Assembly: GCA_963402885.1 (NCBI GenBank) | Contig: OY727093.1 | Span: 23,683,409 to 23,747,408, forward strand | Direction of reading: 5' to 3' | DNA: 64,000 nt | From: Antedon bifida | Taxonomy: Eukaryota > Echinodermata > Crinoidea > Comatulida > Antedonidae | Shown here: one piece after another, positions 33,194 through 45,800 of the stretch | Position numbering within the stretch: the first letter of the stretch is position 1 | How the letters are laid out: every line of letters begins with the position of its first letter | The notes under the pieces: generated by a model | The model's database searches: none | What the model saw: the letters and a program-made list of their open reading frames with translations, nothing else | What the model was told of the DNA's origin: nothing | Position numbers and translations under genes: made by a program

Positions 33194-34345
33194 AGGAGTG
33201 TCTCGAAAACAGAGACCTCGAATACAGAGACCAGAGACCCGAGACCCAGGGTCTCTGTTTTCGAGTTTTTCTCGAAAACAGAGACCCCCACTAAAACGTC
33301 TCAATATTACATTATATAGGAGGTCTCTGTTTTCGAGAAAAACTCGAAAACAGAGACCCCCACTAAAACGTCTCAATATTAAGTCAATATTACGTTATAT
33401 AGGAGGTCTCTGTTTTCGAGAAAAACTCGAAAACAGAGACCCCCACTAAAACGTCTCAATATTAAGTCAATATTACGTTATATAGGGGGTCTCTGTTTTC
33501 GAGAAAAACTCGAAAACAGAGACCCCCTATATAACGTAATATTGAGACGTTTTAGTGGGGGTCTCTGTTTTCGAGAAAAACTCGAAAAAAGAGACCCCCT
33601 ATATAACGTAATATTGACTTAATATTGAGACGTTTTAGTGGGGGTCTCTGTTTTCGAGTTTTTCTCGAAAACAGAGACCCCTTATATAACGTAATATTGA
33701 GACGTTTTAGTGGGGGTCTCTGTTTTCGAGTTTTTCTCGAAAACAGAGACTCCTATATAACGTAATATTGACTTAATATTGAGACGTTTTAGTGGGGGTG
33801 TATGTTTTCGAGAAATCTCAAAAAAGAGACCCCCTATATAATGTAATATTGACTTAATATTGAGATGTTTTAGTGGGGGTCTCTGTTTTCGAGAAAAACT
33901 CGAAAACAGAGACCCCTTATATAACGTAATATTGACTTAATATTGAGACGTTTTAGTGGGGGTCTCTGTTTTCGAGATTTTCCCGAAAACAGAGACCCCC
34001 ACTAAAGTGTCTCGATATTACATTATATAGGGGGTCTATGTTTTCGGGAAAAGCTCGAAAACAGAGACCCCCACTAAAACGTCTCAATATTAAGTCAATA
34101 TTACGTTATATAGGGGGTCTCTGTTTTCGAGAACCAAAACTTCATCATAATTTTAGGGGGAAACATTCATACATATTATTATTGTATTGATAAATAAAGA
34201 AGAAAGAAAGTTGTTTACATTAGGCCTACTGTATTTAAATTTGCATTTTTTTGGTTTTCATTGTAGTTTTTCACACCACCACACACAAATCACCCACAGA
34301 AATACGGGTGTCTCGAAAACAGAGACCAGAGACCCGAGACCCAGG
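33194..34345. repeat. Nested-hairpin satellite with units in both orientations
   Basis: Roughly a dozen copies of a 37-base hairpin, with arms GGTCTCTGTTTTCGAG and CTCGAAAACAGAGACC around an AAAAA or TTTTT loop, are spaced about 70-85 bp apart. They are joined by a spacer CCCACTAAAACGTCTC plus AATATT (with optional AAGTCAATATT) plus ACGTTATATAGG. The spacer is forward in three units (33284-33500), inverted in six (33515-33975), then forward in two (33990-34130). The core array spans about 33240-34133. A related non-hairpin phrase, GTGTCTCGAAAACAGAGACC then GAGACCCGAGACCCAGGG, lies at both outer borders (33198-33250 and 34309-34345), the right one after 170 bases of unrelated DNA. Open frames inside are artefacts of the repetition. 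Confidence 0.92.
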
Positions 34346-34359
34346 GAGTAATTAATGCT

Positions 34360-34575
34360 CCTACCCTGAAATATGTACATATACTGTAGTTTAGTTTTTG
34401 ATTGTATTTTTGTTCTGTACAGTACACTAGGCCAGACTATATTTACACAAAATGTTTACTACTGATTGTTAAAAATAATTGATATAATAAATCAATATAT
34501 CTGAAGAAAGAACAATGATTAAAATTTTCAAAAAGTCGAGCAGCATTTTTTGTAAGAAATATTTCTTGTTTAAAT
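34360..34575 (+). repeat. Partial copy of the 1-kb repeat found at 56.6 and 63.0 kb
   Basis: Shares CCTGAAATATGTACATATAC, CTAGGCCAGACTATATTTAC, ACTACTGATTGTTAAAAATA and GAAATATTTCTTGTTT in the same order with the longer copies. It ends where the 61-codon frame would begin in those copies. Confidence 0.7.
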
Positions 34576-34768
34576 ATGGTCTTTTATAATTTGTTTGCGT
34601 AACATATTTTTGGTCAGAAAAAAAAAACCCCAAAACATGGCCAACACAATTGTTTTTTGAGCCTAAACAAACTTCTATATATAAAAAAAAATTAATAAAT
34701 AAAAATTCTCTTATTTTTTATTTCAGTGATAAAGTGTACATCTTGAGTTATTGATGTAAAAAACTAAG

Positions 34769-36434
34769 ATGTCAATTCCAGCTAAGTGCTTTCAGTCTTT
34801 TATCAGGTTATGTAATTGTGACCATCCACCGCCGAAATTCAACACATCACTACCAGTTATGGTCACATCAACACTTACCAGTAGGCATAGAAACCATTTA
34901 TGTAAGTCAAATGATTACTTAGTTTTTTTCAGTTTCTGCTTCCAATTTTGGCCGGCTGCCAACTCATCTTAAGATCAGTGGCATAATGCCTATAAGTGCT
35001 CACTGGCTAAACCCAAGGGCCTCAGAGCTTTAAGAGGCCCCAGTGCATAAGCAGCCCTCAATACAAATACATAGCATTGGAAGGCCCCTTGTGAGTGCTA
35101 AACCTGATGCCTTTCCCCAGTGTTGACATTGGATTCAAAATTAAACTACCAAACTAATTGAATTGGTGTGTTTAAAGAATCCATAATAATGAATATAAAA
35201 TATATTTTGCTTACAATTTTGAGATTTTAATTAGAACTGTACATGGGCCTCTGTGCCAACAAATTGTAATATTCACTTTAGGTTTACCCAGGTGAATACA
35301 GTTCTATTCACTGGGGCATTTGATGAATAGTAGGCCTACTATTTTAGAGACATACTTTTACTTTTAACCAGAAGCCATTGAGGAAAATTTCATGTGTGTA
35401 CTACAGACAGAGACATGATTTTAAACCAAGTATTGTCTAATGATGACGATGTTAAAATACTTAATGAAGTGAAATTATTTTATATATTTTATACAGTGAT
35501 TTACAGTTCGATGTTTGGTTTATTAATACTTGTTTTCATGGTTTTGGTTTTTGTGTGGAAGATTCATTCACGGTATGCATACTGTAGATTGATTTTATCT
35601 ATTTGTTATAATGTTGCATGTTTTAGTTTTAGTGAAATCCAGCATCCTGGACTCTATTGAAAATCACAAACCCTTTGAAATTCTACTTTGCCTGTTTGTC
35701 ATCCTCTGTTTTGTATTAAGATAAGAATGAGATTGTTTTAACATTTTTGATTGAGTTAAACTTCTACTGAACATACTGTAGCATTTAACTTGTATCAATC
35801 TTACAGATAATGAAAACACTTTTGCAACTTTTAAAAATAGAATTGTTTTATAAACATTATGAAAATCAGTTTTGTTTAAAGGTTTGCCTAGCGAAAATAA
35901 ATTTGTTTGAAGCATATTGATTGAAAAGTCGAGAAACGCAATAATTCTTTTTAGAACTACATACAAACTTTATATCAACATACAGTATATGAAAATCAGT
36001 TTATGTGTAATTAGGAACATTTCTTTGTTCTGCTTTTTTGCCTTATAACTTCTCTTTTGGGTAGAGGGCACCGCATGTTTCTATTGTCCTACTGCACCTT
36101 CTTCTATTGAATGAAATAAAATAAAACAATCTGGCCTAAATGAAAACACTGAAAAAGAGAGCCCTGTACTGGGAGAATACTAATATTCACTTTTAACTTT
36201 GTGTCAAACGTGTGTAAAATCTGTAAGAATTTCTTTCAAAATAGCATGTTAAACTAATGGCTTGTGTTGTCCTTTTATTACTTTTATTGTTTCCAACATT
36301 ATTATTTGGTCGGTAAATTTTGCAATTATTTTTTCTTTAATTTAATTTTCAGAATTGCATCATATTCCTTTGGAAAGACCCCACCACCTGATATGTCTGT
36401 TGTTAGTGTTGTGAATGGAATTAAAAAACAATAG
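34769..36434 (+). CDS. Small single-pass membrane protein, unrecognised
   Basis: Coding exons 34769-34901, 35407-35572 and 36353-36434; 381 nt, 126 residues, phases 1 and 2, all GT-AG. A 5' UTR acceptor (TTTTTTATTTCAG) ends at 34726. Residues 1-67 are polar with one N-x-S site (NTS, from residue 26). Residues about 70-95 form one long hydrophobic helix (YSSMFGLLILVFMVLVFVW), followed by a basic KIHSR stop-transfer and a 26-residue Pro/Ser/Val tail ending GIKKQ. There is no N-terminal signal peptide. Size and layout resemble KCNE-type potassium channel accessory subunits, but the KCNE juxtamembrane signature is absent, so I make no family call. Precise phase closure across three exons is the main evidence that it is real. 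Confidence 0.7.
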
Positions 36435-37669
36435 CTGCACATATTGTTTGATGCACAAAAAGGAGATTAACATTATTAATAATGAATTAAATATAACAAG
36501 GCACTACTGTACCTGTATGAGGATGATGTTCTCAGATGGTGTATATATGTCTAATTATAGATATATATATTTAATTTAATTTAATTCTACTTTGTGTTCT
36601 TGGTTTGAATTAATTTTCATTTTCATCTTTCCATTCCATAACAGGGCAAATATTAGACAAGTAGGCCTGCATCAACCTTCAACATCTACTGTATCATAAT
36701 GTTCATAAACAAGGTTTCACTAATTGATTTTGAATTTAAACACCAAAATAGGAAGTGGATTGAACGAAAGTAAATCGATTTTAAATTTTAGCTGATTATT
36801 GGTTGTTGCTTTTCAGTCTAAAGACTCAAATTTATACAGTATCTCTCTAGCCAAACTTCATCAATAGTTTGATAACTTTAGTGTTGGGTAATACAATATT
36901 GACAGTCAATGTTCCTGTTATGTCTGTGCACGTTCCTACTGTAACACTAGCCAAACAGTTCATTTTTTAGTTAAATATTTCAATGGAATGCATTTCTGCT
37001 GCAATTTTCCTCATATATGATATATTTGTTGTTCTTGTTCTGTAAGTTAACATTCTGTAAAAAAATACCTTGAAATTTAAACCTTGACGTATCATCATGC
37101 TTGGCAATACTACATGGATACAAATAAGTAGTTAAACTCCGGACTTACTGTATCAATGTATAGGTCCATGATTGAATTCTGTGCTCTTGGTACACTACTT
37201 CCAATGGTTTGAAACAAATACTGTACTGTACCAAATACACCCACTCTATAGTTTTTTTCTTTTGTTAGGTTTCTAATTTACTGTATTTTATCTACTTAAA
37301 ATCTTTCTTTATTTACTTTTATGAAAATAAAAAATAAATACTAATATTACACTTTAGTCAAATAGTCCTTCAGAAGAAGATCAATATTTTATTTTATTCA
37401 AAATGCTAAGGGCACTTATTCTTCAATTTTGATAATTGCAGAAAATTATCCTGTTAGTGGTTGGTCTTTTTGTATTGTTATTTAATGGAACTTATGTTAT
37501 GATATCTTTACTTATTACATCAATTGTATTTATAATTTCACCTTTTTGTTATCTCCTTTCTGAATGAATGCCATACTGTATATGCTTCTAAATTGTGTAA
37601 TTTGTCAAATTGCAAATTAAACAAATGAGTAATTTCCAGTGTATGAATTATTATTGCTCTTACTTTGAC
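36435..37669. other. 3' flank of the small membrane-protein gene, nothing recognised
   Basis: AT-rich DNA with several poly(A)-like hexamers, the nearest canonical AATAAA cluster near 37327-37340. No further gene seen. Confidence 0.35.
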
Positions 37670-37750
37670 AGCAAAAGTGGAACTGTAGCTTGGTTGTATG
37701 CTCGGCTACCGATCTCAGAGTCATACTGTAGGTTCAAATCCAGATTCCAG
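37670..37750 (+). mobile_element. tRNA-like SINE head
   Basis: Box-A-like TAGCTTGGTTG and box-B GGTTCAAATCC lie in tRNA-like spacing. It resembles the head near 17095-17190. The body beyond is cut off by the next TCGG-core element. Not a functional tRNA: the acceptor stem does not pair. Confidence 0.45.
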
Positions 37751-37787
37751 GTTTTTTTCTCATGAAGAACAACTCCACTCCCAATAC

Positions 37788-37865
37788 AACAAGGCCATAC
37801 ACATGGCTGCAGTCGCATGCGCAAATTTGAGTTAGTGAGATATAGATTCGTGTTGCACGCGACTA
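37788..37865 (-). mobile_element. TCGG-core interspersed element, copy 8 (internally deleted)
   Basis: Reverse orientation with AACAAGGCCATACACATGGC at one end and CGTGTTGCACGCGACTAA at the other. The entire TCGG tract is deleted, leaving both ends joined through GAGTTAGTGAGATATAGA. Confidence 0.65.
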
Positions 37866-38130
37866 AAGAAGAGCATCCTTGTCATTAATTAAGGAGAGGC
37901 CGCTTAATTAGCCGCTAACCTTAATGGCTTTGTGGCCTCCTCTCCAGAAAATGTAGATGCTATATTATTACATCTTAAAGTTTATGAACATTCTCAATGT
38001 TTTGCAGTAAACTTTGTATAGCAGTATGGTATTCTTTGTTACTAATCCAGCTGGGAGTTTCTAATTTAAAGAACACCATAAATATTTAGTATTATAAATA
38101 ATATAATTCTATAAAACCTAAAATTATATT

Positions 38131-38227
38131 AACAAGGCCATATACATGTCTGCAGTCGCATGCTCAAGTTAGTGTTTACCGATCAACCGACCGACCGACC
38201 ACCAACCGACCGACATAGTGAGCTGTA
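38131..38227 (-). mobile_element. TCGG-core interspersed element, copy 9
   Basis: Reverse orientation: AACAAGGCCATATACATGTC, then GCATGCTCAAGTTAGTGTTT, then CCGA repeats and GACATAGTGAGCTGTAG. The hairpin end is missing. It sits directly beside a SINE. Confidence 0.65.
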
Positions 38228-38269
38228 GCAATATTGTAAATTAAAATTGCAGTATTGCAGATACTGTCT

Positions 38270-38520
38270 AGAGTGAGTGGCCGAGCGATTAAGATCGTAA
38301 TACACATAACATCGGCAATGATTCGAGGCTTGGATTCGAGGCTCACTTGCTCCATGGTTCTGGTCGTAGAATAAGACTTCACGGATTAAGACTATAAACC
38401 TTATGTCATCCAGTGTACACATCTCGCTAATGTTCACTTTAAAGAACCTAGTATATCTTTGGAAACGTGTAGAGGTTATACTAGAGGGTACTGTAGTTCA
38501 CACACACCCCTGTCACATAC
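38270..38520 (+). mobile_element. Diverged copy of the tRNA-derived SINE
   Basis: Matches the 19-kb SINE through GAGTGAGTGGCCGAGCG, ACATAACATCGGCAA, GATTCGAGGCT and GCTCCATGGTTCTGGT, then the body AAGACTATAAACC. The box-B region is locally duplicated (GATTCGAGGCTTGGATTCGAGGCT). Confidence 0.7.
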
Positions 38521-39354
38521 AACCACTCATAGGTATTACTAATCCATCTGGGAGAACAGTAACACATATTGCAACAAGTACAAAGAAAACATTACTCATC
38601 ACTTTAGAAAACTTAACAATATTTTTAATCTTGTGTCGTAAGTGCACTTTAGTGAGATGTTACAAGGATAAATTAATGATTGTGGATGGATAATCAATAA
38701 GTACATTTTAGTACAATTAAAGTATATTTGAAATAAGTCTTGGCTATGAGAACCAGATCTATGATCTTAAATATGAAAATACAGTACATTACATATTGTT
38801 GGTATGGAAGAACCGAATTTACATTTACCGAAACCCCATCAATTCTGTAGTGTATACTGTTTGTTTTTTATAATTTCAGTAGGAGTATTTATGCAGTAGA
38901 TTTTCTTTTTGGGTACGGTATTTATTTGATCCATATTCTGCAGTAAATGATTGTTCCCCCTCCCCCATGTCATCTCCTTTTTATGAATTCAGTGTCGTGT
39001 TGCATTTTATCATAATACAATTCAACTCTAACTAAATTTTTGAAACAAATTTATTATTATTATTAACTTTTGCACAAAAAGAAACACTTAATATTACAAA
39101 AATGCATATTCTAATATTGGTCTGACGTAACATATACATAGATTCTGCATAACTCTTGTTATATTTCTTAGTATACTGTACATAGTTTCCTGATAGCTTT
39201 GTTCATAATTTGACTCAGAGTTTCATTTAAGATGTTATATTATTGTGCTTTGTTGTCCTATAGAAAGATTAAGTCATCTACATATTTTAGAAATTAATTT
39301 TTAATTAATTAAATCAACATTACTTTGTTAGACTTTTATCCCTAAATTAGACTT

Positions 39355-39665
39355 AAAGATTTATTGTCCCCAAAAAAATTAAAAATGAAGATTAAAAGAT
39401 ACTTGAATAGGCCATTTCCCAGTTTAAATACAGTTAATCACTTCCGTATAGAAAGAAAAATGAAAAAATAATGTTTTCACTTATAAAAAGACAAATAAAC
39501 AAAATTCAACCAAAAATCCATAGACATTCAATTAGACTATATTTTGCTTTAAAATACAGTTTTCATGTAAATATATTTTTTTCAATCCAATTTTTGTTCA
39601 AAGTGAATAACTATTATGCATGTGAAATCAAAATGTCCCCTAAACCATAAAAAAATAAATAAAAT
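39355..39665 (+). repeat. Fourth copy of the AT-rich dispersed family
   Basis: Shares TTATTGTCCCC, AAAAATGAAGATTAA, GAATAGGCCATTT, ATTTTGCTTTAAAATACAGT and AATCCAATTTTTGTTCAAAG with the copies at 160-420, 12.7 kb and 15.0 kb. Confidence 0.65.
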
Positions 39666-39669
39666 CAAA

Positions 39670-42115
39670 CTTTAATTGATTAGACCATTTATTTTGTGGT
39701 GTTACTAAAAAAATGAACAATATACAACATTAAAGACTACAATAGATTCAGCTAACTTGACCATTTTGATGTTGAATGACATTATTTTTCTTTCTCGACC
39801 TTTTTTGTTGCAACGTGAACAAATTAATAATTAACTTAAATTAGCAAATAAAAACAAAGATGAAAAAACTGAAGGAAAAAACCTCAACCGGCACAGCATA
39901 AAGATTCATTTATACATTTTTGTTTTAATTATCCGTTCAGTCGATTCCAGATCCCTTTTTCAAGATTTATCTTTACAATTAATATATTCATTATATTAAA
40001 GAAAAGTACATACTGCTTCAAAGATTATTGATTTTTTTTATTGCAAAATAAAAGCTAATTAAAGTAGAACAATTAAGTTATTAAGCTCTCTCTCATGCTA
40101 TAGCTGCTGTGTAACCATGAATATCAGTAGAGTAACAAGCTTGCACATTTTCCAACGGAATTGTTGTACGTTAACGCTGGATATTACTGTAAATAATTAC
40201 CATTTTCATATTTGCAATTTGCAAATACTCTTTTTACCCAAATATACCACATACACACCCGAAATTGTTACGCGGTACTGTCGACCTACATACAATTGTA
40301 TGTTAAACAAGAATTATTTATTACAAAAAATGCCGCTCGACATTTTAACATTAATCATTGTTCTTTTAATTAATTTATGATTAATTATTAAAAAGATGTC
40401 CTTTAATCGCAAAAATACATACAAATCACAGATAGTTCATTAATTATAAATCACATGCCCATTTGTCACTAGTTAATTGTATACACAGCATTTGAAAGAA
40501 GACATGTGTACCTTTCCAACAATGTATTATTTACCAACAAATATTAATCTACTAATTCAAAAATGGCATTTAAAAATGGTCAATTTTGAACTTCAATGTG
40601 CTGTAGCCTGTGTGTGTGTGACCTCAACCTGTACTGTAGGCATGCAACTGAATACCCTCTAGAGTCAACGTGACTTCACGGTAGTACAAGTGAACAGTCT
40701 GTTGATTCGCGTCAACTAATCAAAGGGCGAGAATCCAAAATCGTTCAACCGTGAGCCCACATATACTCTCTTTTCCCAGACGTTTGTTAGGTCCTGCAGC
40801 TGGGACCTATAAATTATAGTCGAGTTTACAAATTCGCAAAACTGTCAGCCTTGGATACTAAAGCTACCGCTATGAAACAGCTTATTAATAAATATGTCCT
40901 CCTGGGACATAGCTGGCTAGAGCCGCGGCGCGAAAAAATATATGAAAGTATCTTATGTTAATTTTAACCTTCAACAAAGGGTTATTTTGTATAGACCTAA
41001 GAAACGCTTACATAGGTCTATTTTTTTAACTGTATATGCACCCAAATGTTAAAAAATAACAAAGATCATTGCGAATATTCATATTTAATATATTTAAAAA
41101 GAACACAATACCTCGCGAAGAAAAAATGAATAATATATATATGTAAATACAAAGAATAATGTCCTATAATTTGAAATAACAGAGGAATGATGAATCGAAT
41201 GATGTAAATGGGATAACCGGTCTGCCTGATCATTGGTGAATGTAAAAATATGGATAAAAAAACAACCAAGCTAACTCCGTTATACAAGATATTTATTGCT
41301 TTAAAAATACATTAGTTATTAAAAAATTGCATAATCATAATTTACGTTGTAATAAACCTCTCATTTTCTTTGTGACTTGCGGTATATTTATTCATACACT
41401 GCCATTATCAAGTTGGTATTAGTATTTTTTTCTAAATACAGTATTTTACAAATTCAGTACACAAAGGTTAAAGTAAAACTGAAAAAGTATTGTTATTATT
41501 ACGTAGGCCTACATACTGTATACCTGTGATAAAGAAAACACGTAGGCCTATATTTTTAAACGGTGTTTTCAGCTTTTTTTCAAGATTCTTGATACTAACC
41601 AAGAAGATGCTCACAAAAGATAAAGACTAACTGAATAAACAAATGCTATACTACATTGTATATACTGCACATTATGAATTTGTCATATTGAGCACCGTAC
41701 AATATTGTAAAATATCGAAAAGAATATCATCTCAAAGAGAGCTCCCTCCTCCCTGGTTTGCAAAAGTAATCACAAAATGAAGCCCCTATGCTTCTTTTCA
41801 AGAAAGCGTGCAAGCTTTGTATCAAGGTAATACAGAAAATTGACCGTGCATTATTCCCATTAATTATCACAATAAGATATCGTTAGTAGAGCCTGGGAGA
41901 TGTAAAATAAATGTATTTTACCTCTTTCGTGGTAGAAATTACCTAACGGCATTTAATGCAGGAACACTCAGATATGTTTTAAAAGTACAAATGTGCTAAA
42001 GAACTAACTTAAAAAATTGGTTGTGAAAATTATTGCCATCAAATGTAGTGATTTAGGCCTATATTTACATACTCAAAACAACACAATAGTGAAATGAAAT
42101 TTTATTTCACTTAGC
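39670..42115. other. Intergenic, no gene supported
   Basis: Several frames of 60-90 codons (for example 40117-40380) have no recognisable domain and AT-driven composition. A short segment near 40730-40850 is more GC-rich but contains no identifiable element. Confidence 0.35.
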
Positions 42116-42119
42116 ATAT

Positions 42120-42320
42120 TTATATTATCTTACTCGGAACTAGCAAACGTTTACCAATTCTTGTTTGCATTACTCGGAGTGGTAAACTGGTTTTCAGCAG
42201 TTTACTGAAAGTTGTCAACTAGCAAACATTGGATAACCTATCTTGACCAACCTCCGTTTGCTCTAGTTTTTAAGCAAAGGCTTTTCAGTGTCAATCTGTG
42301 AATTCTTTTTAGAGTCTAAT
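42120..42320. repeat. Relative of the 31-kb TTTGGTAAACT repeat cluster
   Basis: Shares ACTAGCAAAC(G/A)TT, GTAAACTG and CAACCTCCG(A/T)(G/T)TTG words with 31040-31500 and 32165-32290, and contains inverted TTTACC/GGTAAA pairs. Confidence 0.4.
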
Positions 42321-42800
42321 TCATACACTGTAACTTTTTTGCGTCTCTTAGGCCTATGTCATATTTGGTAATAATTTAATGTTGTAATAATTGTATGTAA
42401 CATCGTAACACGACTTTCTAACGATAATGTAGTTTTTAAAGATTATTAAAGGCTATTATTAATACATTTTTTTTTTAATATTAGGCCTACAATAATATAC
42501 ATAAGTGCTTTAAAACATTTAATATAAATACACTATGTTAAATATTTTGTGTCGCTGTTTCTTAGCGTAGATGGTGGTGAAAATGACGACAGAATAATAT
42601 AACACTTAATTTCTTAGGAAATAATTAGTCGTTGTTTATAGGCCTATGTATCTCACCTACGTAAAAATTTCGTAGTCAAAACTCAGTTCGGTCTTTGTAC
42701 ATGCGATTATGTTATGATCTGTTGAATCCTTCGTTCGTGTGTGGCAGTAGTCCTTAGTTTGGCGGAAAACCAACTGTTTGTTTACTTGTACGGCTGATTT

Positions 42801-45800
42801 CTATTTTAGTATTTTTGGTGGCCCCAGACCTAGAGTTGGTGGTGGCGGTGGCGCTTGCTCAACCTTGTTTTTGGGTTTGAAGAAACCCGCTATGACACAA
42901 CAACAACCGATTGCTAAGACCACTACTGAAATAATGGTTAGTGACATCAATAATATTATCATTGGTGCAACCGTCAAATCACTGCTATCTGTAAAAAAAC
43001 CAGAAAGATATATATTTAAATATTAATATCATTTTAATTATTATAGTTTTCCATTTATAAAAACAATATTGTTGCCCTCAGAACAGTAATATTTCACTAC
43101 CTACACATTAGAAATTAGAAACAGAAATCTAAGTTACAATTATGTGTAACGTACATTGTACTGATTCGGTTGACATTCGGTCAGTTATATTCTGCGTGGA
43201 ATATCCATTTGTTGGACCGTATGATTCCATTCCAGCTTCTGATATAGTAGGCCTATTCCCATTTCCACCATTTGTAGATTTAGTAGTTCTGTAACCACTG
43301 TGCTCCGATTCAGTAATCTCCGGCTCATTATCCGCCGTTCCGTTACTCAATGACCTACTACGTTCTGTTCCATTATTCCATTCATTGTTTCCCGTTCCAT
43401 TGTTTCCCGTTCCACTGTTTCCCGTTCCATTGTTTCCCGTTCCACTGTTTCCCGTTCCACTGTTTCCCGTTCCACTGTTTCCCGTTCCGTCTTCCCCCGC
43501 TCCATTACTCCATGACCCACTATTTCTTAAAGTACTGTTTTCTACTCCATCGGCTCCCGCTTCATTGTTCCCCGCTCCGTTGTTCCATGACCCACTGTCT
43601 CCCGAAGTATTGTTTCCAAGGCCACCGTTTGAGCTTGAATTCACTGGTGTTTCAGTAGTCCAATTATGTCCCATTTGTCCGTTTTCTGATCCATACAACG
43701 TGTCCTTTCCGTCATCCCCTTTCGACGTTACATAAGGTCTGCCAGACATCTGAGTTGTTTGACCATAACCAAGGCCAGTATTATATTCGTAAACGGATAA
43801 ACAGTCTGTGGGATCGCAGCTACAGTTGAACATAGTCACTGGTTCTCCTGTTATTGACGTACAGTTACAAATGTATATCACACAGATGACTCTAGATGAT
43901 GATGAGCAGGTACCACAATCAGTATAGTTACATGTACAATTAGGTGCAAATACTGTTATATTGTTAGAATCTGTCATTGTAGTAACTTCATACTTGTATG
44001 TGCTATGTTCTGTTGTGGTATCTTCATGGCTACCCGAATTTGTTTGATCAACGTGACCTATTAATTTAAAAAAAAACACCACATTAGTTTGTTTAAACAA
44101 ATAATTTATAGAGCTTGGATACATCGGAAGAGAAGAATACCAGAGTAGAGTAGGCCTATTAACACTAAAACAAAGAACAATAATCGTCTTCTTAAATCTG
44201 AAAAAGAATTCCAGATAAAACTGAAACCGTTTTGATATTCTAGAGAGTATACATACAAAATATGACATTGAAGGAAGAAACACAATTGAAGTGCTTTCAG
44301 AGATAAAGACAAATATACCGCCTCTAGATACTAAATAGAAATAGCTGGAGAAATAAACTATAAAACGAGAGAGATCACCGTATAATATTCTGAAGTAGTG
44401 GTTTGAGGTGTTGAAGCATTGACGGAAATAGAGAAGACAATAATATTAATTAGAGAGTGAAGATTAAATTCGGAACAGGAAAAAAAAAGTTAATCTGAAG
44501 ATGCATTGTAAAAAAAAAGCAGGGGTAGAAACAACCAACCAAGAGAAAAGTACCGGTATAAAATACAAATTAAACATGGGTGACACTAAAGAAGAAAACT
44601 ATTTGCAATAGTTTATCCTAAATAACAATAATGTGTAGGAAAGTGGTTAATAAAACAAACTAGAAGGGCACTCAGAGTGCACAAACCTCCGCCTAGGCAA
44701 ATGTAATGACGTGTTCCCACACTATACAGCTTGAAACCATCCATTAATAAAAATCGGCCAATAAGTAAGTTGAGTAATCCTGCTAATAAATAAGAAACAA
44801 ATACACGCACGCACATACACGCGCGAGAAGAAAGGCCGTGAAAGAGAAATTATTAACAACCCAATGAACGATTGAGAGTAGTATGTTGTACTCCAAGATT
44901 GAGTTTGACACACCAAAATTAGAAAAATCAGAAACACTGACTGATTTTCCCTTTGTGATGGACAAGAACATTTTTAAATTGTTGATAAAGAGAGATATGA
45001 ATTGAAAAAGAGGAAAAATCAGAAAAATAGGAAAACGGAATAAAACAAGAAAATATTGGATGATTGTCAAGGAACAAACATAGAAAAAAAAATGAAAATT
45101 AGGTATAATTCAGGAAAAAATGGGAAAAAGAACAAGGAGGAAAGGACATTTACACTGATATGACATTTCATGTCAACATATTGAGATTCGCACTGACAGC
45201 ACTTTTGGCATAAATTATTATTTGTCACATTACCATGTGATCATAATGTGAAATCAAAGTCACAATTAACTTGATTGTTTTACCTATGTGACAATCAGAT
45301 AACATATCGATGTTTATATCTTGAACCAATAGCCGTCTTATGATGCGAGGAGGGTTTAGTTGAAATAAATGGCCACTTTCACGGTCGATCCGTATTCCCG
45401 TACTCGATATTTGTATTTTTACTGTTTCGTGTTTATCATTCTGTACCGCAGTGTCGTATACTGTTTGGTTCCTTCGTGGTCCTGAATTTATACTTAGATT
45501 GTCTAACGTATATGTGATTATAATGTCGTCTTCTGTTCCATTTGTTGACAACTGTAGTGTAAATGGTTTTGGTTTGGTAACAACAACACTTATGTGTATA
45601 GGCCCATCTTCTATGTCGGGTAAATCAATATAGCAGTGCTCCCTTGTCGCCCCAATAACACATTCTACGCAGAAAAAGTGAATGCGCAATATAAGTATTA
45701 ACAAGTATTATTTAAGACTCAAGATTCTTAGTTATATTAGTAAATAATAAAATAAATAAATATAAAAATAACCCATATTTTAATGCATATTTTTATTAAA

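Noticed and set aside
33103-33449. Overlapping frames encoding Arg/Glu/Asn-rich repeats on both strands
   Set aside because: Products of the hairpin satellite; both strands read open because the DNA is palindromic.
33194-34140. CRISPR-like regular repeats
   Set aside because: The spacers are the same sequence in each unit, not unique, units invert, and this is animal DNA; it is a satellite.
34769-36434. Firm assignment to the KCNE family
   Set aside because: Only size and topology fit; the conserved juxtamembrane KCNE motif is not visible.
37670-37750. Functional tRNA gene
   Set aside because: Promoter boxes only; no acceptor stem pairing, and a similar patch at 17.1 kb marks it as a repeat.
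38176-38437. Gly/Arg-rich minus-strand frames
   Set aside because: They translate the TCGG-core element and the adjacent SINE.
43350-43735. Two plus-strand open frames rich in Phe/Pro/Val/Leu pentapeptides
   Set aside because: They are antisense readings of the 15-bp minisatellite in the glycoprotein gene; the minus strand has phase-consistent exons, the plus strand has none.
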